Shown here: positions 35,897-44,484 of the stretch, one piece after another
Position numbering within the stretch: the first letter of the stretch is position 1
Layout of the letters: each line of letters starts with the position of its first letter
Notes under the pieces: model-generated
Told to the model about the DNA's origin: nothing
What the model saw: the letters and a program-made list of their open reading frames with translations, nothing else
Databases searched by the model: none
Assembly (NCBI GenBank): GCA_963707075.1
Contig: CAVPOX010000002.1
Coordinates: 1,302,001 to 1,366,000 of the forward strand
Reading direction: 5' to 3'
Origin: CAXMQZ01 sp963707075
GTDB lineage: Bacteria; Acidobacteriota; Thermoanaerobaculia; Multivoradales; JAHEKO01
DNA: 64,000 bases
Position numbers and translations under genes: made by a program

Positions 35897-36661
35897 ATGA
35901 AATCGACAACTTCAATCGCCATCGCGGCCATGGTGCTGTTCAGCCTGGCAACCGATGATGCACAAGCACAGCTTCCCGATCCGGGCGTGGATATCGACAC
36001 CGCTCGCACAGCGGTGGTGATTACCGATCCTCAAAACGATTTTCTAAGCCCTGATGGGGTCACCTGGGGTCTCGTTGGGGCAAGCGTGACTGCCAACAAG
36101 ACCGTCGAAAACATCGAAAATCTGATCAAGGCAGCCAAGGGTGTGGGGATGCCGGTGTTCATCTCCCCCCACTATTACTATCCAACCGATGATGGTTGGA
36201 AGTTTGGTGGCGCCGTCGAGACGATGATGCACTCGGTCAACATGTTTGGCCGAACCGGTGCGTTGACGACCGAAGGCTTCAATGGCTCAGGAGCCGACTG
36301 GCTCGAGCGCTACAAGCCGCTGATCGAAGACGGCAAGACCATTGTGGTCAGCCCCCACAAGGTCTATGGTCCAGATACAAACGACCTGGTGTTACAGCTG
36401 CGCAAGCGTGGGGTGGATAAGGTCATTCTCGCTGGCATGTCCGCCAACCTTTGCACGGAGTCCCATCTCCGCGAGCTTCTCGAGCAGGGTTTCGAGGTAG
36501 CCGTTGTGACGGATGCGACTGCCGCTGCCCAGACACCTGAGATCGATGGCTACGCCGCCGCTCTCACCAATTTTCGATTTCTCGCCAACGCCACATGGAC
36601 GACTGCCGAGGCCACGAGCAAGATCAAGGCTAGCCCCAGCACACTGGCGAGCGCCGAATAG
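35897..36661 (+). CDS. Exported isochorismatase-family cysteine hydrolase
   Basis: A 254-residue protein from the ATG at 35897 (GGAGG upstream) with a signal peptide cut near A-Q-A-Q. The Asp-Lys-Cys triad of the family is Asp44 in T-D-P-Q-N-D-F, Lys155 in S-P-H-K-V-Y-G and Cys186 in S-A-N-L-C-T-E-S. Most relatives (nicotinamidase, isochorismatase, ureidoacrylate hydrolase) are cytosolic, so export is notable. Divergent from the AraC regulator, which is a natural candidate to regulate it. Confidence 0.9.
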   Translation: MKSTTSIAIAAMVLFSLATDDAQAQLPDPGVDIDTARTAVVITDPQNDFLSPDGVTWGLVGASVTANKTVENIENLIKAAKGVGMPVFISPHYYYPTDDGWKFGGAVETMMHSVNMFGRTGALTTEGFNGSGADWLERYKPLIEDGKTIVVSPHKVYGPDTNDLVLQLRKRGVDKVILAGMSANLCTESHLRELLEQGFEVAVVTDATAAAQTPEIDGYAAALTNFRFLANATWTTAEATSKIKASPSTLASAE

Positions 36662-36816
36662 CTCGATCACAAGGGTCCTGACGGGTGGGGTGGGTCTCGG
36701 CCCCATTCGCCCGGCGGCTCTAGCTCCAGGAGCTTCGCCCAACGACCGCCCAGGCACGTGCCTTCAGAGCTATCCACCGTCATCTTGTATCGGCAGCCGA
36801 GACTGGAGCAAGTCGA

Positions 36817-37719
36817 TCAAGGTCGCTCCTGCGAGGGTGTCGCCCGTTCCGAGTCGACGGGCTCTGCTGACGGCTCGTCACCCCGGCTCCATCGATGGCC
36901 AATCGGGTATCCCCCGGGCTTGCCAATGAAGGGCATTCCGAGCAGGCCAACCAGACCTGCGGGACCGTTCCGCTGTAAGTGCTCTAGCCCGATCTTCATC
37001 TCGAGGTGCCCCGCTCGAGGTTGTGCCTTGTAGGTACCGAAGAGATGGTCCCACCAGGGCAGGGTGAACCCGAAATTGCTGTTGCTCTCTTCGAGCGCGA
37101 CCGAGTGGTGGACCCGGTGCATATCAGGTGTCACGACGAGCCAGCGCAACCAGCGATCGATCCTCTGCGGGATCCGAACGTTGCCGTGATTGAACATAGA
37201 GGTGGCGTTGAGCAGGATCGCAAAAATGAAGACCGCCGCGGGCGGCGGCCCAAGGGCCACCACCGCAGCGAATTTGACCACGATGGAAAGCATGATCTCG
37301 ACCGGATGGAATCTGACACCGGTCGTCAGGTCGAGGTCCTGGTCGAAATGATGCACCATATGAAATCGCCACAGCGCCGGGACAGCGTGGAACATTACGT
37401 GCTGCAGATAGATGACCAGATCCAGGAGGAGCAAAGACACGAAGAAGGAGAGAGCAAAGGGGAGCTCGATGCGGTTGAGCAAACCCCACCCCTCGCTCAC
37501 GGCCAGCATGGCAAGGCCAACCGCCGCTGTGGGAAAAAGCACGCGAACGACCATCGAGCCGAGCACGAGGATGCCCAGGTTCGCCCACCACCTCTTGCCT
37601 CGAGACTGCGAAAGCTCTCGCCGTGAAGCGATGAGCTCCCAGAATGCCATGACAGCAAATACGATAAAGAAGCTACCGAGCCTGAGGGCGGGCTCGTGCG
37701 CCAGAATCCAATCCTGCAT
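36817..37719 (-). CDS. Sterol desaturase / fatty acid hydroxylase superfamily protein
   Basis: A 300-residue membrane protein with GGAGGA before the ATG. It has about four to five hydrophobic helices and the three histidine boxes of di-iron membrane oxygenases: H-V-M-F-H, H-M-V-H-H and H-R-V-H-H, plus F-N-H-G-N. It would add OH or a double bond to a lipid. The C-terminal 60 residues are polar and variable. The substrate is unknown; bacterial members act on carotenoids, fatty acids or sterol-like molecules. Confidence 0.9.
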   Translation of the reverse strand: MQDWILAHEPALRLGSFFIVFAVMAFWELIASRRELSQSRGKRWWANLGILVLGSMVVRVLFPTAAVGLAMLAVSEGWGLLNRIELPFALSFFVSLLLLDLVIYLQHVMFHAVPALWRFHMVHHFDQDLDLTTGVRFHPVEIMLSIVVKFAAVVALGPPPAAVFIFAILLNATSMFNHGNVRIPQRIDRWLRWLVVTPDMHRVHHSVALEESNSNFGFTLPWWDHLFGTYKAQPRAGHLEMKIGLEHLQRNGPAGLVGLLGMPFIGKPGGYPIGHRWSRGDEPSAEPVDSERATPSQERP

Positions 37720-37853
37720 CTGTCCTCCAACTGCTGGATTATTCCTATCCTACGCCTTCCGCGCGGCGGGATCTGATCTCTGCTGTACGATCGAGGGTCC
37801 GACTGAGGGTCTACCTCGAGAAAGCGGCCTGCATCTCCCTACCAGCGCTGGGC

Positions 37854-37882
37854 TTGACAAACCTTTCAACCGCATATACCGT
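37854..37882 (+). promoter_or_regulatory. Promoter of the GntR-phosphatase/ABC operon
   Basis: TTGACA (37854-37859), 17-base spacer, TACCGT (37877-37882) as a weaker -10. A start near 37889 would leave almost no leader before the ATG at 37894, and no Shine-Dalgarno is present, so the first gene may be translated from a near-leaderless message. The -10 lies inside the palindrome described next. Confidence 0.5.
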
Positions 37883-37893
37883 ATATGGTGTAT
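37874..37893. promoter_or_regulatory. Operator-like palindrome at the start of the operon
   Basis: ATATACCGTATATGGTGTAT is an imperfect palindrome with 8 of 10 pairs matching around 37883/37884. It overlaps the -10 and ends just before the ATG at 37894. GntR/YtrA-family repressors bind short AT-rich palindromes in such places, and the operon encodes two GntR-type DNA-binding proteins, so autorepression is likely. Confidence 0.6.
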
Positions 37894-38961
37894 ATGAACA
37901 GTAAAGCGAAATCGCTGCTACTCCATTTGAGCCCCGAAGACCCCGAGCCGGTAAGGGAACAGATTGCGCGCCAGCTCCGAGATCGCATCGTGCGCGGCGA
38001 GCTGGCGGCTGGCGAACCGCTACCCGGCTATCGCCAGTTGGCGCGACAGTACCGGGTGGCGCCTTCGACGGTAGAGGCTTCCTACGGACTCCTCGCCGAG
38101 GATGGGCTACTCACTGGAACACCCGGCGACAAAGTCAGCGTGGCCTCCGTCGATCCCGAACGGCGGCGCGAGTTCATGGAGCGCTTGCAACTGGAGAAAC
38201 TCGTGGAGCAGGAGCTCGGCCGACGCGAGCTCGAAATGGCCCGCGACGTCCAGCGGCGTTTGCTGCCACCTGCCGAGCTGACCGGTTCCGGGTGGCAGGT
38301 AGTAGCCCGCTGTCTCCCCGCCCGGGTGGTGGCAGGCGACTTCTACGACGTGCTCCAGCGCGCCGACGGTTGTGTCGACGTAGTCGTAGCCGACGTCGCT
38401 GGCAAGGGATTCGCGGCTAGCCTGATCATGGCTTCGGTGAAGGCCATGCTGCCTTTCGTCACCGCCAGGGGAGGAGTCTCCGAGTCGTTGACAGACCTCA
38501 ATCACCGGCTTGCCCTCGAGCTGGGGCGGGGCGAGTTTGTCGCTCTTGCCCTGGCGCGATACAACCCGACCAGCAGCACGGTGGAGCTCGCCAACGCCGG
38601 GATCCCCGATCCCTATCTGGTGCGCGCAGGGCAGGCTCCAATCCCTCTCTCTGTGCCCGGACCGCGACTGCCCCTGGGCGTTCGCCAGGAGGTGACCTAC
38701 GCCTCTCGCACCGCCGAGATCGCCACAGATCAGCATCTCCTGCTGCTCACCGACGGCCTGCCCGAAGCCCGCGACGCCGCGGGCGAGCCACTGGGCTATC
38801 AGGCACTGGAATCCCTACTCTCCAAGGAGCCCCCGGCCGAATCGCCCACCGCGTGGCTCGCCAGTCTCTTCGACAGAGTCCAACGACGCACCGGCCGCAC
38901 GCCAGAGGACGACTGGACCGCGGCCATGTTGGTACCGAACAACATCGAGGCGGAGCCATGA
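37894..38961 (+). CDS. GntR helix-turn-helix fused to SpoIIE/PP2C serine phosphatase
   Basis: A 355-residue protein. Residues about 10-85 form a GntR winged helix (P-V-R-E-Q-I-A-R-Q-L-R-D-R-I, G-Y-R-Q-L-A-R-Q-Y-R-V-A-P-S-T-V-E-A-S-Y). A short helical linker leads to a SpoIIE-type PP2C domain with the metal Asp blocks V-A-G-D-F-Y-D, A-D-V-A-G-K-G, L-T-D-G-L-P-E-A and E-D-D-W-T-A. An ATG 9 bases upstream (37885) is possible. It overlaps the next GntR gene by 4 bases. The combination of a DNA-binding domain with a phosphatase domain in one protein is unusual and would couple dephosphorylation of a partner to transcription of this transporter operon. Confidence 0.85.
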   Translation: MNSKAKSLLLHLSPEDPEPVREQIARQLRDRIVRGELAAGEPLPGYRQLARQYRVAPSTVEASYGLLAEDGLLTGTPGDKVSVASVDPERRREFMERLQLEKLVEQELGRRELEMARDVQRRLLPPAELTGSGWQVVARCLPARVVAGDFYDVLQRADGCVDVVVADVAGKGFAASLIMASVKAMLPFVTARGGVSESLTDLNHRLALELGRGEFVALALARYNPTSSTVELANAGIPDPYLVRAGQAPIPLSVPGPRLPLGVRQEVTYASRTAEIATDQHLLLLTDGLPEARDAAGEPLGYQALESLLSKEPPAESPTAWLASLFDRVQRRTGRTPEDDWTAAMLVPNNIEAEP

Positions 38962-39341
38962 TCCTGAATCTGTCGGAGCTCTCCGACGAGCCGCTGCACG
39001 CGCAGGTCTCGCGCCAGATCCGCGCCAAGATCCTGTCCGAGGACCTGGGTGGAGGCGACGCCCTGCCCTCGATCCGTGGATTGGCCAGAGAACAGCGGGT
39101 GAGCGTCATCACCGTGCAGCGTGCCTATGAAGACCTTGAGCGTGAGGGACTGGTGCAGGCCCGCCGTGGCAAGGGTTTCTGGGTGGCACCTGTTCCCGAG
39201 GAAAGGAAGCAGAAGATGGCCGAGGAAAGGTTCGCAGTTGCTCTCGAGAAGTTGGTCGACCATGCAGCGGCAGATGGGCTCACTCAGACCGACATGCGCC
39301 GCATCCTCGACAGGCTGTTGAAGAAAGGGACTCGCACATGA
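38958..39341 (+). CDS. GntR-family regulator, YtrA type
   Basis: A 127-residue short GntR protein whose ATG overlaps the stop of the previous gene (ATGA). The winged helix has P-L-H-A-Q-V-S-R-Q-I-R-A-K-I-L and the recognition part R-E-Q-R-V-S-V-I-T-V-Q-R-A-Y-E-D-L-E-R-E-G-L. Only a short helical dimer segment follows, as in the YtrA subfamily that represses linked ABC-transporter operons. The ABC ATPase gene starts within its stop codon region (4-base overlap). Confidence 0.93.
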   Translation: MILNLSELSDEPLHAQVSRQIRAKILSEDLGGGDALPSIRGLAREQRVSVITVQRAYEDLEREGLVQARRGKGFWVAPVPEERKQKMAEERFAVALEKLVDHAAADGLTQTDMRRILDRLLKKGTRT

Positions 39342-40249
39342 GAAATCAGATAAACGAGGGCACCTCCGCTGCTCGGCTCCGCGGTCTGACCAAACACTTC
39401 CCCGGCTTTGACCTGGGGCCCCTGGATCTGGTCCTGGAGCCCGGAACGGTGCTGGCCCTCGTCGGACCCAATGGAGCCGGCAAGACCACGACCCTCAACT
39501 GCATGGCCGGTCTGGTGATTCCGGACGAAGGCGGTACCGAGGTGTACGGCGCTCCGGTCGACCCGAATCGCCCCCAATATCGCCGCTATATCGGCTACGT
39601 AGGTGAGGAGAGCGGCTTCTTCCGGCGCTGGTCTGTGCGTCGCAATCTGGCCTTCGTGAGCCAACAAATGCCCGGGTGGTCGGTCGATCGCGCAAACCGG
39701 CTGGTGAAGCGGCTCGGCCTGCCCCTGGAGAAACCCGTAAGCAAATTGTCGCGCGGCAACAGGACGAAGCTCGCCCTGATCGCGGCATTGGCACACGGGC
39801 CACGGCTGCTCCTGCTGGATGAACCGACGGCCGGCCTCGACCCTGTGGTGCGGGCGGAGGTTCTGGATGTACTGTGGGAGATGATCGAGGATGGTGAGCA
39901 CGCGGTGCTGTACTCCACCCATGTCCTGTCCGACATCAACCGCTTGGCTGACGAACTGGCGTTTCTGCGAGACGGTGCGTTGGTCCTGCGCACGGGTCGA
40001 GACGAGCTGAGTGAGAGCTGGCGGCGCATCTCCTTTCGACATCCCGATTCGGAGATCGACCTCGAAGGAGTGGTGCAACACCGCCAGGTGCGGGCGGAGC
40101 ATCAGTTGATTACCCGGGACGCACCCAAGACTCTGCAGCAACTCGGCGATCTCGGTGCCGAGGCGGTCGAGGTATCGCGCATGAGTGTCGACGAAATCGC
40201 AGTGCAAATCCTCAAGGAGGGACACGATGTGGCACGCACTGAAGGCTGA
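39338..40249 (+). CDS. ABC transporter ATP-binding protein
   Basis: A 303-residue ATPase: Walker A G-P-N-G-A-G-K-T-T, Walker B L-L-L-L-D-E-P-T-A-G-L-D-P, switch His in Y-S-T-H-V. The signature reads L-S-R-G-N in place of L-S-G-G-Q, a known tolerated variant in YtrB-type exporters. The last 80 residues are a C-terminal extension. It overlaps the GntR gene by 4 bases and the permease gene by 23, so the unit is tightly coupled. It likely powers the small membrane protein encoded next. Confidence 0.95.
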   Translation: MRNQINEGTSAARLRGLTKHFPGFDLGPLDLVLEPGTVLALVGPNGAGKTTTLNCMAGLVIPDEGGTEVYGAPVDPNRPQYRRYIGYVGEESGFFRRWSVRRNLAFVSQQMPGWSVDRANRLVKRLGLPLEKPVSKLSRGNRTKLALIAALAHGPRLLLLDEPTAGLDPVVRAEVLDVLWEMIEDGEHAVLYSTHVLSDINRLADELAFLRDGALVLRTGRDELSESWRRISFRHPDSEIDLEGVVQHRQVRAEHQLITRDAPKTLQQLGDLGAEAVEVSRMSVDEIAVQILKEGHDVARTEG

Positions 40250-40868
40250 GCTCGCCTATTTTCGCCCCTGGCTCCTCGGTGGCCTGGGCATCGCTACAGG
40301 TGTGGTCACCATACTGGCGGTCATCTTCCGCCTTTATGGCGGCGCCGAAGATGTCCCCAGCTTTCTCCCGGGAATGTTCGCGATCCTCGCCGGCATGGTG
40401 GTCTCCTTCATCGCGCAGTCCTACCGCTCCGAGGAGCGACGAGCGCGCCTGCTGCTTTCCGGGCCACTGACGCCGCGGCAACTCGCCGGAATAACCGTGC
40501 TACTACCAGCACTCCTGGTCGGCATCGGTGCTCTCGCCGCGGTCCCCATGCTCGTTCTGGCAAACCTCATCTCCAGCCAAGTCGATCTCGCCGACACGGG
40601 TCTCCTCGGAGTCCTGGCGGGGCAGTTTCTCGTCTATGCCCAGATGGGGCCCCTGCTGCAGGAAGCGACCGCCGCATATAGCCAGGGCCGAACTGCGGCG
40701 GCCACCGTTGGTTGGATTGGGATCGTGCTCACGATCCCGGTCCTGATTGCGTTCTATTGGTTCGACCATCAGCCCCTCGTGTATATCCCAGGGTACCTGA
40801 TCCTGATTGCGATCCTCATGGTGGCCAGTCTGGTGCTCTATCAGGGACGGACCGACTTCACGCGCTGA
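40227..40868 (+). CDS. ABC transporter membrane subunit
   Basis: A 213-residue protein with six hydrophobic segments, from the ATG at 40227 with AAGGAGG upstream. It carries a charged cytosolic loop (Y-R-S-E-E-R-R-A-R) after the second segment, as in ABC-2 type permeases. No conserved substrate motif is visible. It overlaps the ATPase gene by 23 bases. The operon of phosphatase fusion, repressor, ATPase and permease ends here, 4 bases before the convergent sulfatase stop. Confidence 0.85.
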   Translation: MWHALKAELAYFRPWLLGGLGIATGVVTILAVIFRLYGGAEDVPSFLPGMFAILAGMVVSFIAQSYRSEERRARLLLSGPLTPRQLAGITVLLPALLVGIGALAAVPMLVLANLISSQVDLADTGLLGVLAGQFLVYAQMGPLLQEATAAYSQGRTAAATVGWIGIVLTIPVLIAFYWFDHQPLVYIPGYLILIAILMVASLVLYQGRTDFTR

Positions 40869-40872
40869 CCGC

Positions 40873-42462
40873 TCAGTCTACGTCTTTCAGCTCGCGGCGA
40901 AGCGCGGACAGTCTGCGCTGGAGATCTCCCTGGACAGAGCGGTACTCCTCGTCGCCATAGAGACTGCGCAATTCGCGAGGGTCCGTCTCGAGGTCGAAAA
41001 GCTCCCAATGATCCAGATCGGCTTCGAAATGGATCAGCTTGTACCGGTCGGTGCGGATGCCGTAGTGCGGTCGGACGGAATGCCAGCCGTGGGGAAACTC
41101 GTAGTAGCGGTAGTAGATAGCGTCTCGCCAGGGTGGTGTCGGTGAGCCATCAGTCAATCTGCGCAGCGAACGGCCCTGCATCTTCCGGGGAACCTGCACT
41201 CCAGCAAAGTCGAGAAAAGTGGGAGCGAGGTCGAGGTTGAGCACCAGTTGATCGATCGTCTGACCGGGCTCTATCCCCGAGGGGTAGCGCATCACGAGGG
41301 GCGTTCGCAGCGACTCCTCATAGATGAATCGCTTGTCGTACCAGCCATGCTCTCCCAGATAGAAACCCTGATCCGAGGTGTAGACGACAATCGTATTGTC
41401 TGCCAACCCCTGCTCGTCCAGGTACTCGAGTATTCGGCCGATGTTCTCGTCGAGGGCGGCGACGGTACCGAGGTAGTCTTCCAGATAGCGCTGGAGCTTC
41501 CACGCGACGAGGGCCTCACCCAACGGCGGATCGGCGCGATAGGCCTCGTTGATCGGCTGGTAATAGGCGTCCCAGGCCGCCTTTTGCGTCTCGGTCATCC
41601 GCCCGTAGCTGGTACTCCAGCTCTCCTGCGGGTCCCAGTCCTCCCTTCCCCCCGAAGCGGTATCGACATCGAAATACTCCGGGTGGATCTTGAGATCGAG
41701 CGTCAGCCAGAGATCGGCGATCCGCATGTCCTGAGCCGCGGCTGCCGGCCGGCCGGCGTAGTCGTCGTAGAAGGTCTCGGGCACTGGCAGCTGGCGGTCC
41801 GCGTAGAGGCCAAGATGCCGCGTGGCCGGCATCCAGTTTCGATGGGGCGCTTTGTGCTGGTAGAGCAGCGCAAAGGGACGAGCCCGATCGCGATTGTCCA
41901 GAAAGTCGAGCGCCTCATCCGTGATCAGGTCGGTCACATAACCCTCGACCTCGGTCTCGACCCCGTTCATATTGAAGACAGGGTTGTAGTACTCACCCTG
42001 ACCGATCAGGATCTTCCATTCGTCGAATCCGGTGGGGTCACTCTTTAAATGCCACTTGCCGATCAGGGCCGTTTGATAGCCCGCTCGTTGAAGGAGCTTG
42101 GGGAAGGTCTGCTGACTGCCGTCGAAGGTGTCCCGATTGTCTCGCAGTCCGTTGAGGTGACTGTATCTGCCAGTCAGTAGCACCGCCCGACTGGGCGCAC
42201 AGATCGAATTCGTCACAAAGCTGTTGGTGAACCGGATCCCCTCGGCAGCGAGGCGATCGATGTTCGGCGTCTCGATCAAGTCGCTGCCGTAGGCACCGAC
42301 CGCCGCCACCGCGTGATCGTCAGCCATGATGAACAGGATGTTCGGTCTTGCTGGCGCGTCTGCGGGTGGCAGCTGCGGCCGCGCGCAAGCGTACACACTC
42401 ACCGCAAGTACCAAAAGCCATACTCGGTGAGGTGCTTTGTTCGGCCTCGATATGCTCTGCAA
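40873..42462 (-). CDS. Exported sulfatase (Cys-type)
   Basis: A 529-residue protein starting at TTG (42462), supported by AAGGAG 5 bases before it. It has a hydrophobic N-terminus ending V-Y-A-C, a possible lipobox with an unusual Tyr. The sulfatase signature I-C-A-P-S-R-A-V-L-L-T-G contains Cys88, which must be converted to formylglycine. Other landmarks are M-A-D-D-H, G-K-W-H-L-K and D-Q-G-F-Y-L-G-E-H-G. No sulfatase-maturation enzyme is in the window. It would remove sulfate from a polysaccharide or ester. Confidence 0.94.
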   Translation of the reverse strand: MQSISRPNKAPHRVWLLVLAVSVYACARPQLPPADAPARPNILFIMADDHAVAAVGAYGSDLIETPNIDRLAAEGIRFTNSFVTNSICAPSRAVLLTGRYSHLNGLRDNRDTFDGSQQTFPKLLQRAGYQTALIGKWHLKSDPTGFDEWKILIGQGEYYNPVFNMNGVETEVEGYVTDLITDEALDFLDNRDRARPFALLYQHKAPHRNWMPATRHLGLYADRQLPVPETFYDDYAGRPAAAAQDMRIADLWLTLDLKIHPEYFDVDTASGGREDWDPQESWSTSYGRMTETQKAAWDAYYQPINEAYRADPPLGEALVAWKLQRYLEDYLGTVAALDENIGRILEYLDEQGLADNTIVVYTSDQGFYLGEHGWYDKRFIYEESLRTPLVMRYPSGIEPGQTIDQLVLNLDLAPTFLDFAGVQVPRKMQGRSLRRLTDGSPTPPWRDAIYYRYYEFPHGWHSVRPHYGIRTDRYKLIHFEADLDHWELFDLETDPRELRSLYGDEEYRSVQGDLQRRLSALRRELKDVD

Positions 42463-42523
42463 GCTATCTCCTTGATGCTACATTCCCGAGGCTGTTCTCA
42501 GATCGAGGCACCGACAAGGCGGC

Positions 42524-43237
42524 CTACCCCTCTGGCTTCTGGGCAAGGATCCGCACTACCGGTACCGCACGGCCTCCCGCCCAGTCGCTCGGGAAGATAC
42601 CGTCCTGGTACTCGAGGATGCGCCAGTTGGAGAGTTCCGCGAGGAGTTGGTTGGGTCGGTACCGAGTTTCCATGATCGGGCCGGGACCTTTGAAATCCGA
42701 GCCATACCCCTCCACTAGCAGGTAGCCACCGGGCCGTACCGAGGCCATGATGCGGTCGAAAATGAGGAGCGACGGGTTGAAGAAGACGTTGGTCACCAGG
42801 TCCCAGCGCTCCTCTCCGAGGTCGTACTGGAAGAGGTCGGCCTCGATAGCCTCGATCTCCAGGCCCCTTTCAGCCGCAGCTTTCCGCGCCGTCTCCAGAC
42901 CGACTGAGGAAATGTCGACGCCCGTGACCTCCAACCCCAAATTGGCCAGATAGAGCGCATTGCGCCCATCTCCCATCGCCAGCACCATGGCAGAGGCACC
43001 TGTCCGCAACCGCTGTTCGCGAAACAGGCGCTCGGCACAGTAGGCCGCAAACGAATTCTGCGGATTGACCTCCGGAGCCTTGACCTGCCGGAAAACTTCA
43101 TCCCAACTCGCCTTCGCCCGATCCTCCTCGGCAGAGCCACTCTGCGACATCGCCGGTGCGACGCCGACGAGGACAGCCCACAGCAATAGCTGGACCGTGG
43201 CCCACGGCCGCAAGTGCAGTCTCTTCGTCAATCTCAT
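42524..43237 (-). CDS. Methyltransferase-fold protein with a signal peptide
   Basis: A 237-residue protein counted from the ATG at 43237 (a GTG directly before it also fits). Residues about 1-35 look like a cleaved signal (basic start, L-L-L-W-A-V-L-V-G-V, cut near A-M-S-Q). The rest is a class I SAM-methyltransferase fold: V-L-A-M-G-D-G-R-N-A-L-Y-L-A motif I, V-T-G-V-D-I-S-S motif II acidic residue, then V-R-P-G-G-Y-L-L-V-E. SAM is not expected outside the cytoplasm, so an export signal here is unexplained; the N-terminus could instead be a membrane anchor. Confidence 0.83.
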   Translation of the reverse strand: MRLTKRLHLRPWATVQLLLWAVLVGVAPAMSQSGSAEEDRAKASWDEVFRQVKAPEVNPQNSFAAYCAERLFREQRLRTGASAMVLAMGDGRNALYLANLGLEVTGVDISSVGLETARKAAAERGLEIEAIEADLFQYDLGEERWDLVTNVFFNPSLLIFDRIMASVRPGGYLLVEGYGSDFKGPGPIMETRYRPNQLLAELSNWRILEYQDGIFPSDWAGGRAVPVVRILAQKPEG

Positions 43238-43314
43238 CACTCTAGAATAGCCGACTTCTCTGCTCGCACTCCTGGCTTCTCGACTACGCTGGCCCTGTAC
43301 AGTAGCGTTCGTCC

Positions 43315-44454
43315 ATGGCTCGTCTACCGCTTGTACCCCAGGCCTCCTTCTGGCGATCGATCTCCAACAGGTCGCTTCTGCCTCTGCTGGCTGCAGTGTT
43401 CTTCACCTTCGCGACAATTGGTGTCGTCTCCACGATGGCTGTGGCGATCGATGGGCAACCGGTGCCTTGGCAACACCTCCTGGCTGCGTCCACGACGGCT
43501 GGCTTGGGTGCCGTGGGCTGGGTGTACTCGTTTGTGAGAGATCTTCGATTCCTGATCCCCGTCATTCTCTTCCAGATCCTGGGTCACTGGGGCGTGAGCA
43601 AGATGATTGCCGCCACGGATGGCACTCCCGTCGCCAACCCCGTCCCATTAGCCCTCTATGTGGTTCTCTGTTTGATTTTCGTGTGGTTGGGCTTTCTTCT
43701 CTTCATCTACTTCATCATTCATGAAGGGGTGCGGCATCTGCGACTGCAAACGGAGATGACTCTGGCCGCACGCATGCACGAATCTCTCGTGCCACCGATC
43801 CGGATCCAGAGGGCCTCATTCGAAGCTTACGGCCGCTCCAGCGCCAGCAGTGAGGTCGGAGGAGATCTCATCGATGCCATCGAGAGTGACGACGACACGC
43901 TCTTTTACATCGCCGATGTCAGTGGGCATGGCGTGGCCGCTGGAACCCTGATGAGCCTGATCAAGGGCGCGATCACCACCGGGTACGCGGGCGGCAAACC
44001 ACTCGACTCCTTGTTTGCAGACCTCAATCGGATGTTGGTTCGGACCTCACCGAGAAACATGTTTGCGACAGCAGCCGCAATCCAATTCAAGGGAAGCGGC
44101 ACGGCCAGCTATTGTGTGGCAGGCCATCCCCCTATTCTGCATTTCCACAAACACGGCGAGTCCCTCACACAGCTCACCAATGCCAACATGCCACTCGGGA
44201 TGTTCGAAGATCGCAGGTTCGAGGCGGGACACGCCACTTTCGAGTCCGGCGATCTATTCGTCCTGCTCACCGATGGCCTGACCGAAGTCCTCGACGCGAA
44301 CGGCAACGAGCTCGGGCTGCTCGAGGCGCAGGCGATCGTCCGCCGCGAGCTCTCAGACTCACCCGAGGAGCTCTATCGCCGTGTCATGCGGGAGATTCGA
44401 CGCTACGGCGAGCAGGAGGACGACCAGACCTTGCTCGTGCTCCGCGCCAACTGA
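43315..44454 (+). CDS. Membrane SpoIIE/PP2C-type serine phosphatase
   Basis: A 379-residue protein with four hydrophobic segments in residues 20-145 and a SpoIIE-type PP2C domain after it. The metal Asp motifs are V-G-G-D-L-I-D, A-D-V-S-G-H-G-V, L-L-T-D-G-L-T-E and E-D-D-Q-T-L-L. It is the second SpoIIE phosphatase within 6 kb, but this one is membrane-bound with no DNA-binding domain. It would reverse serine phosphorylation of a partner such as an anti-sigma antagonist; no such partner is next to it. Confidence 0.93.
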   Translation: MARLPLVPQASFWRSISNRSLLPLLAAVFFTFATIGVVSTMAVAIDGQPVPWQHLLAASTTAGLGAVGWVYSFVRDLRFLIPVILFQILGHWGVSKMIAATDGTPVANPVPLALYVVLCLIFVWLGFLLFIYFIIHEGVRHLRLQTEMTLAARMHESLVPPIRIQRASFEAYGRSSASSEVGGDLIDAIESDDDTLFYIADVSGHGVAAGTLMSLIKGAITTGYAGGKPLDSLFADLNRMLVRTSPRNMFATAAAIQFKGSGTASYCVAGHPPILHFHKHGESLTQLTNANMPLGMFEDRRFEAGHATFESGDLFVLLTDGLTEVLDANGNELGLLEAQAIVRRELSDSPEELYRRVMREIRRYGEQEDDQTLLVLRAN

Positions 44455-44484
44455 GACAAGTACCCGCTCGTCGCCGTGGACACC

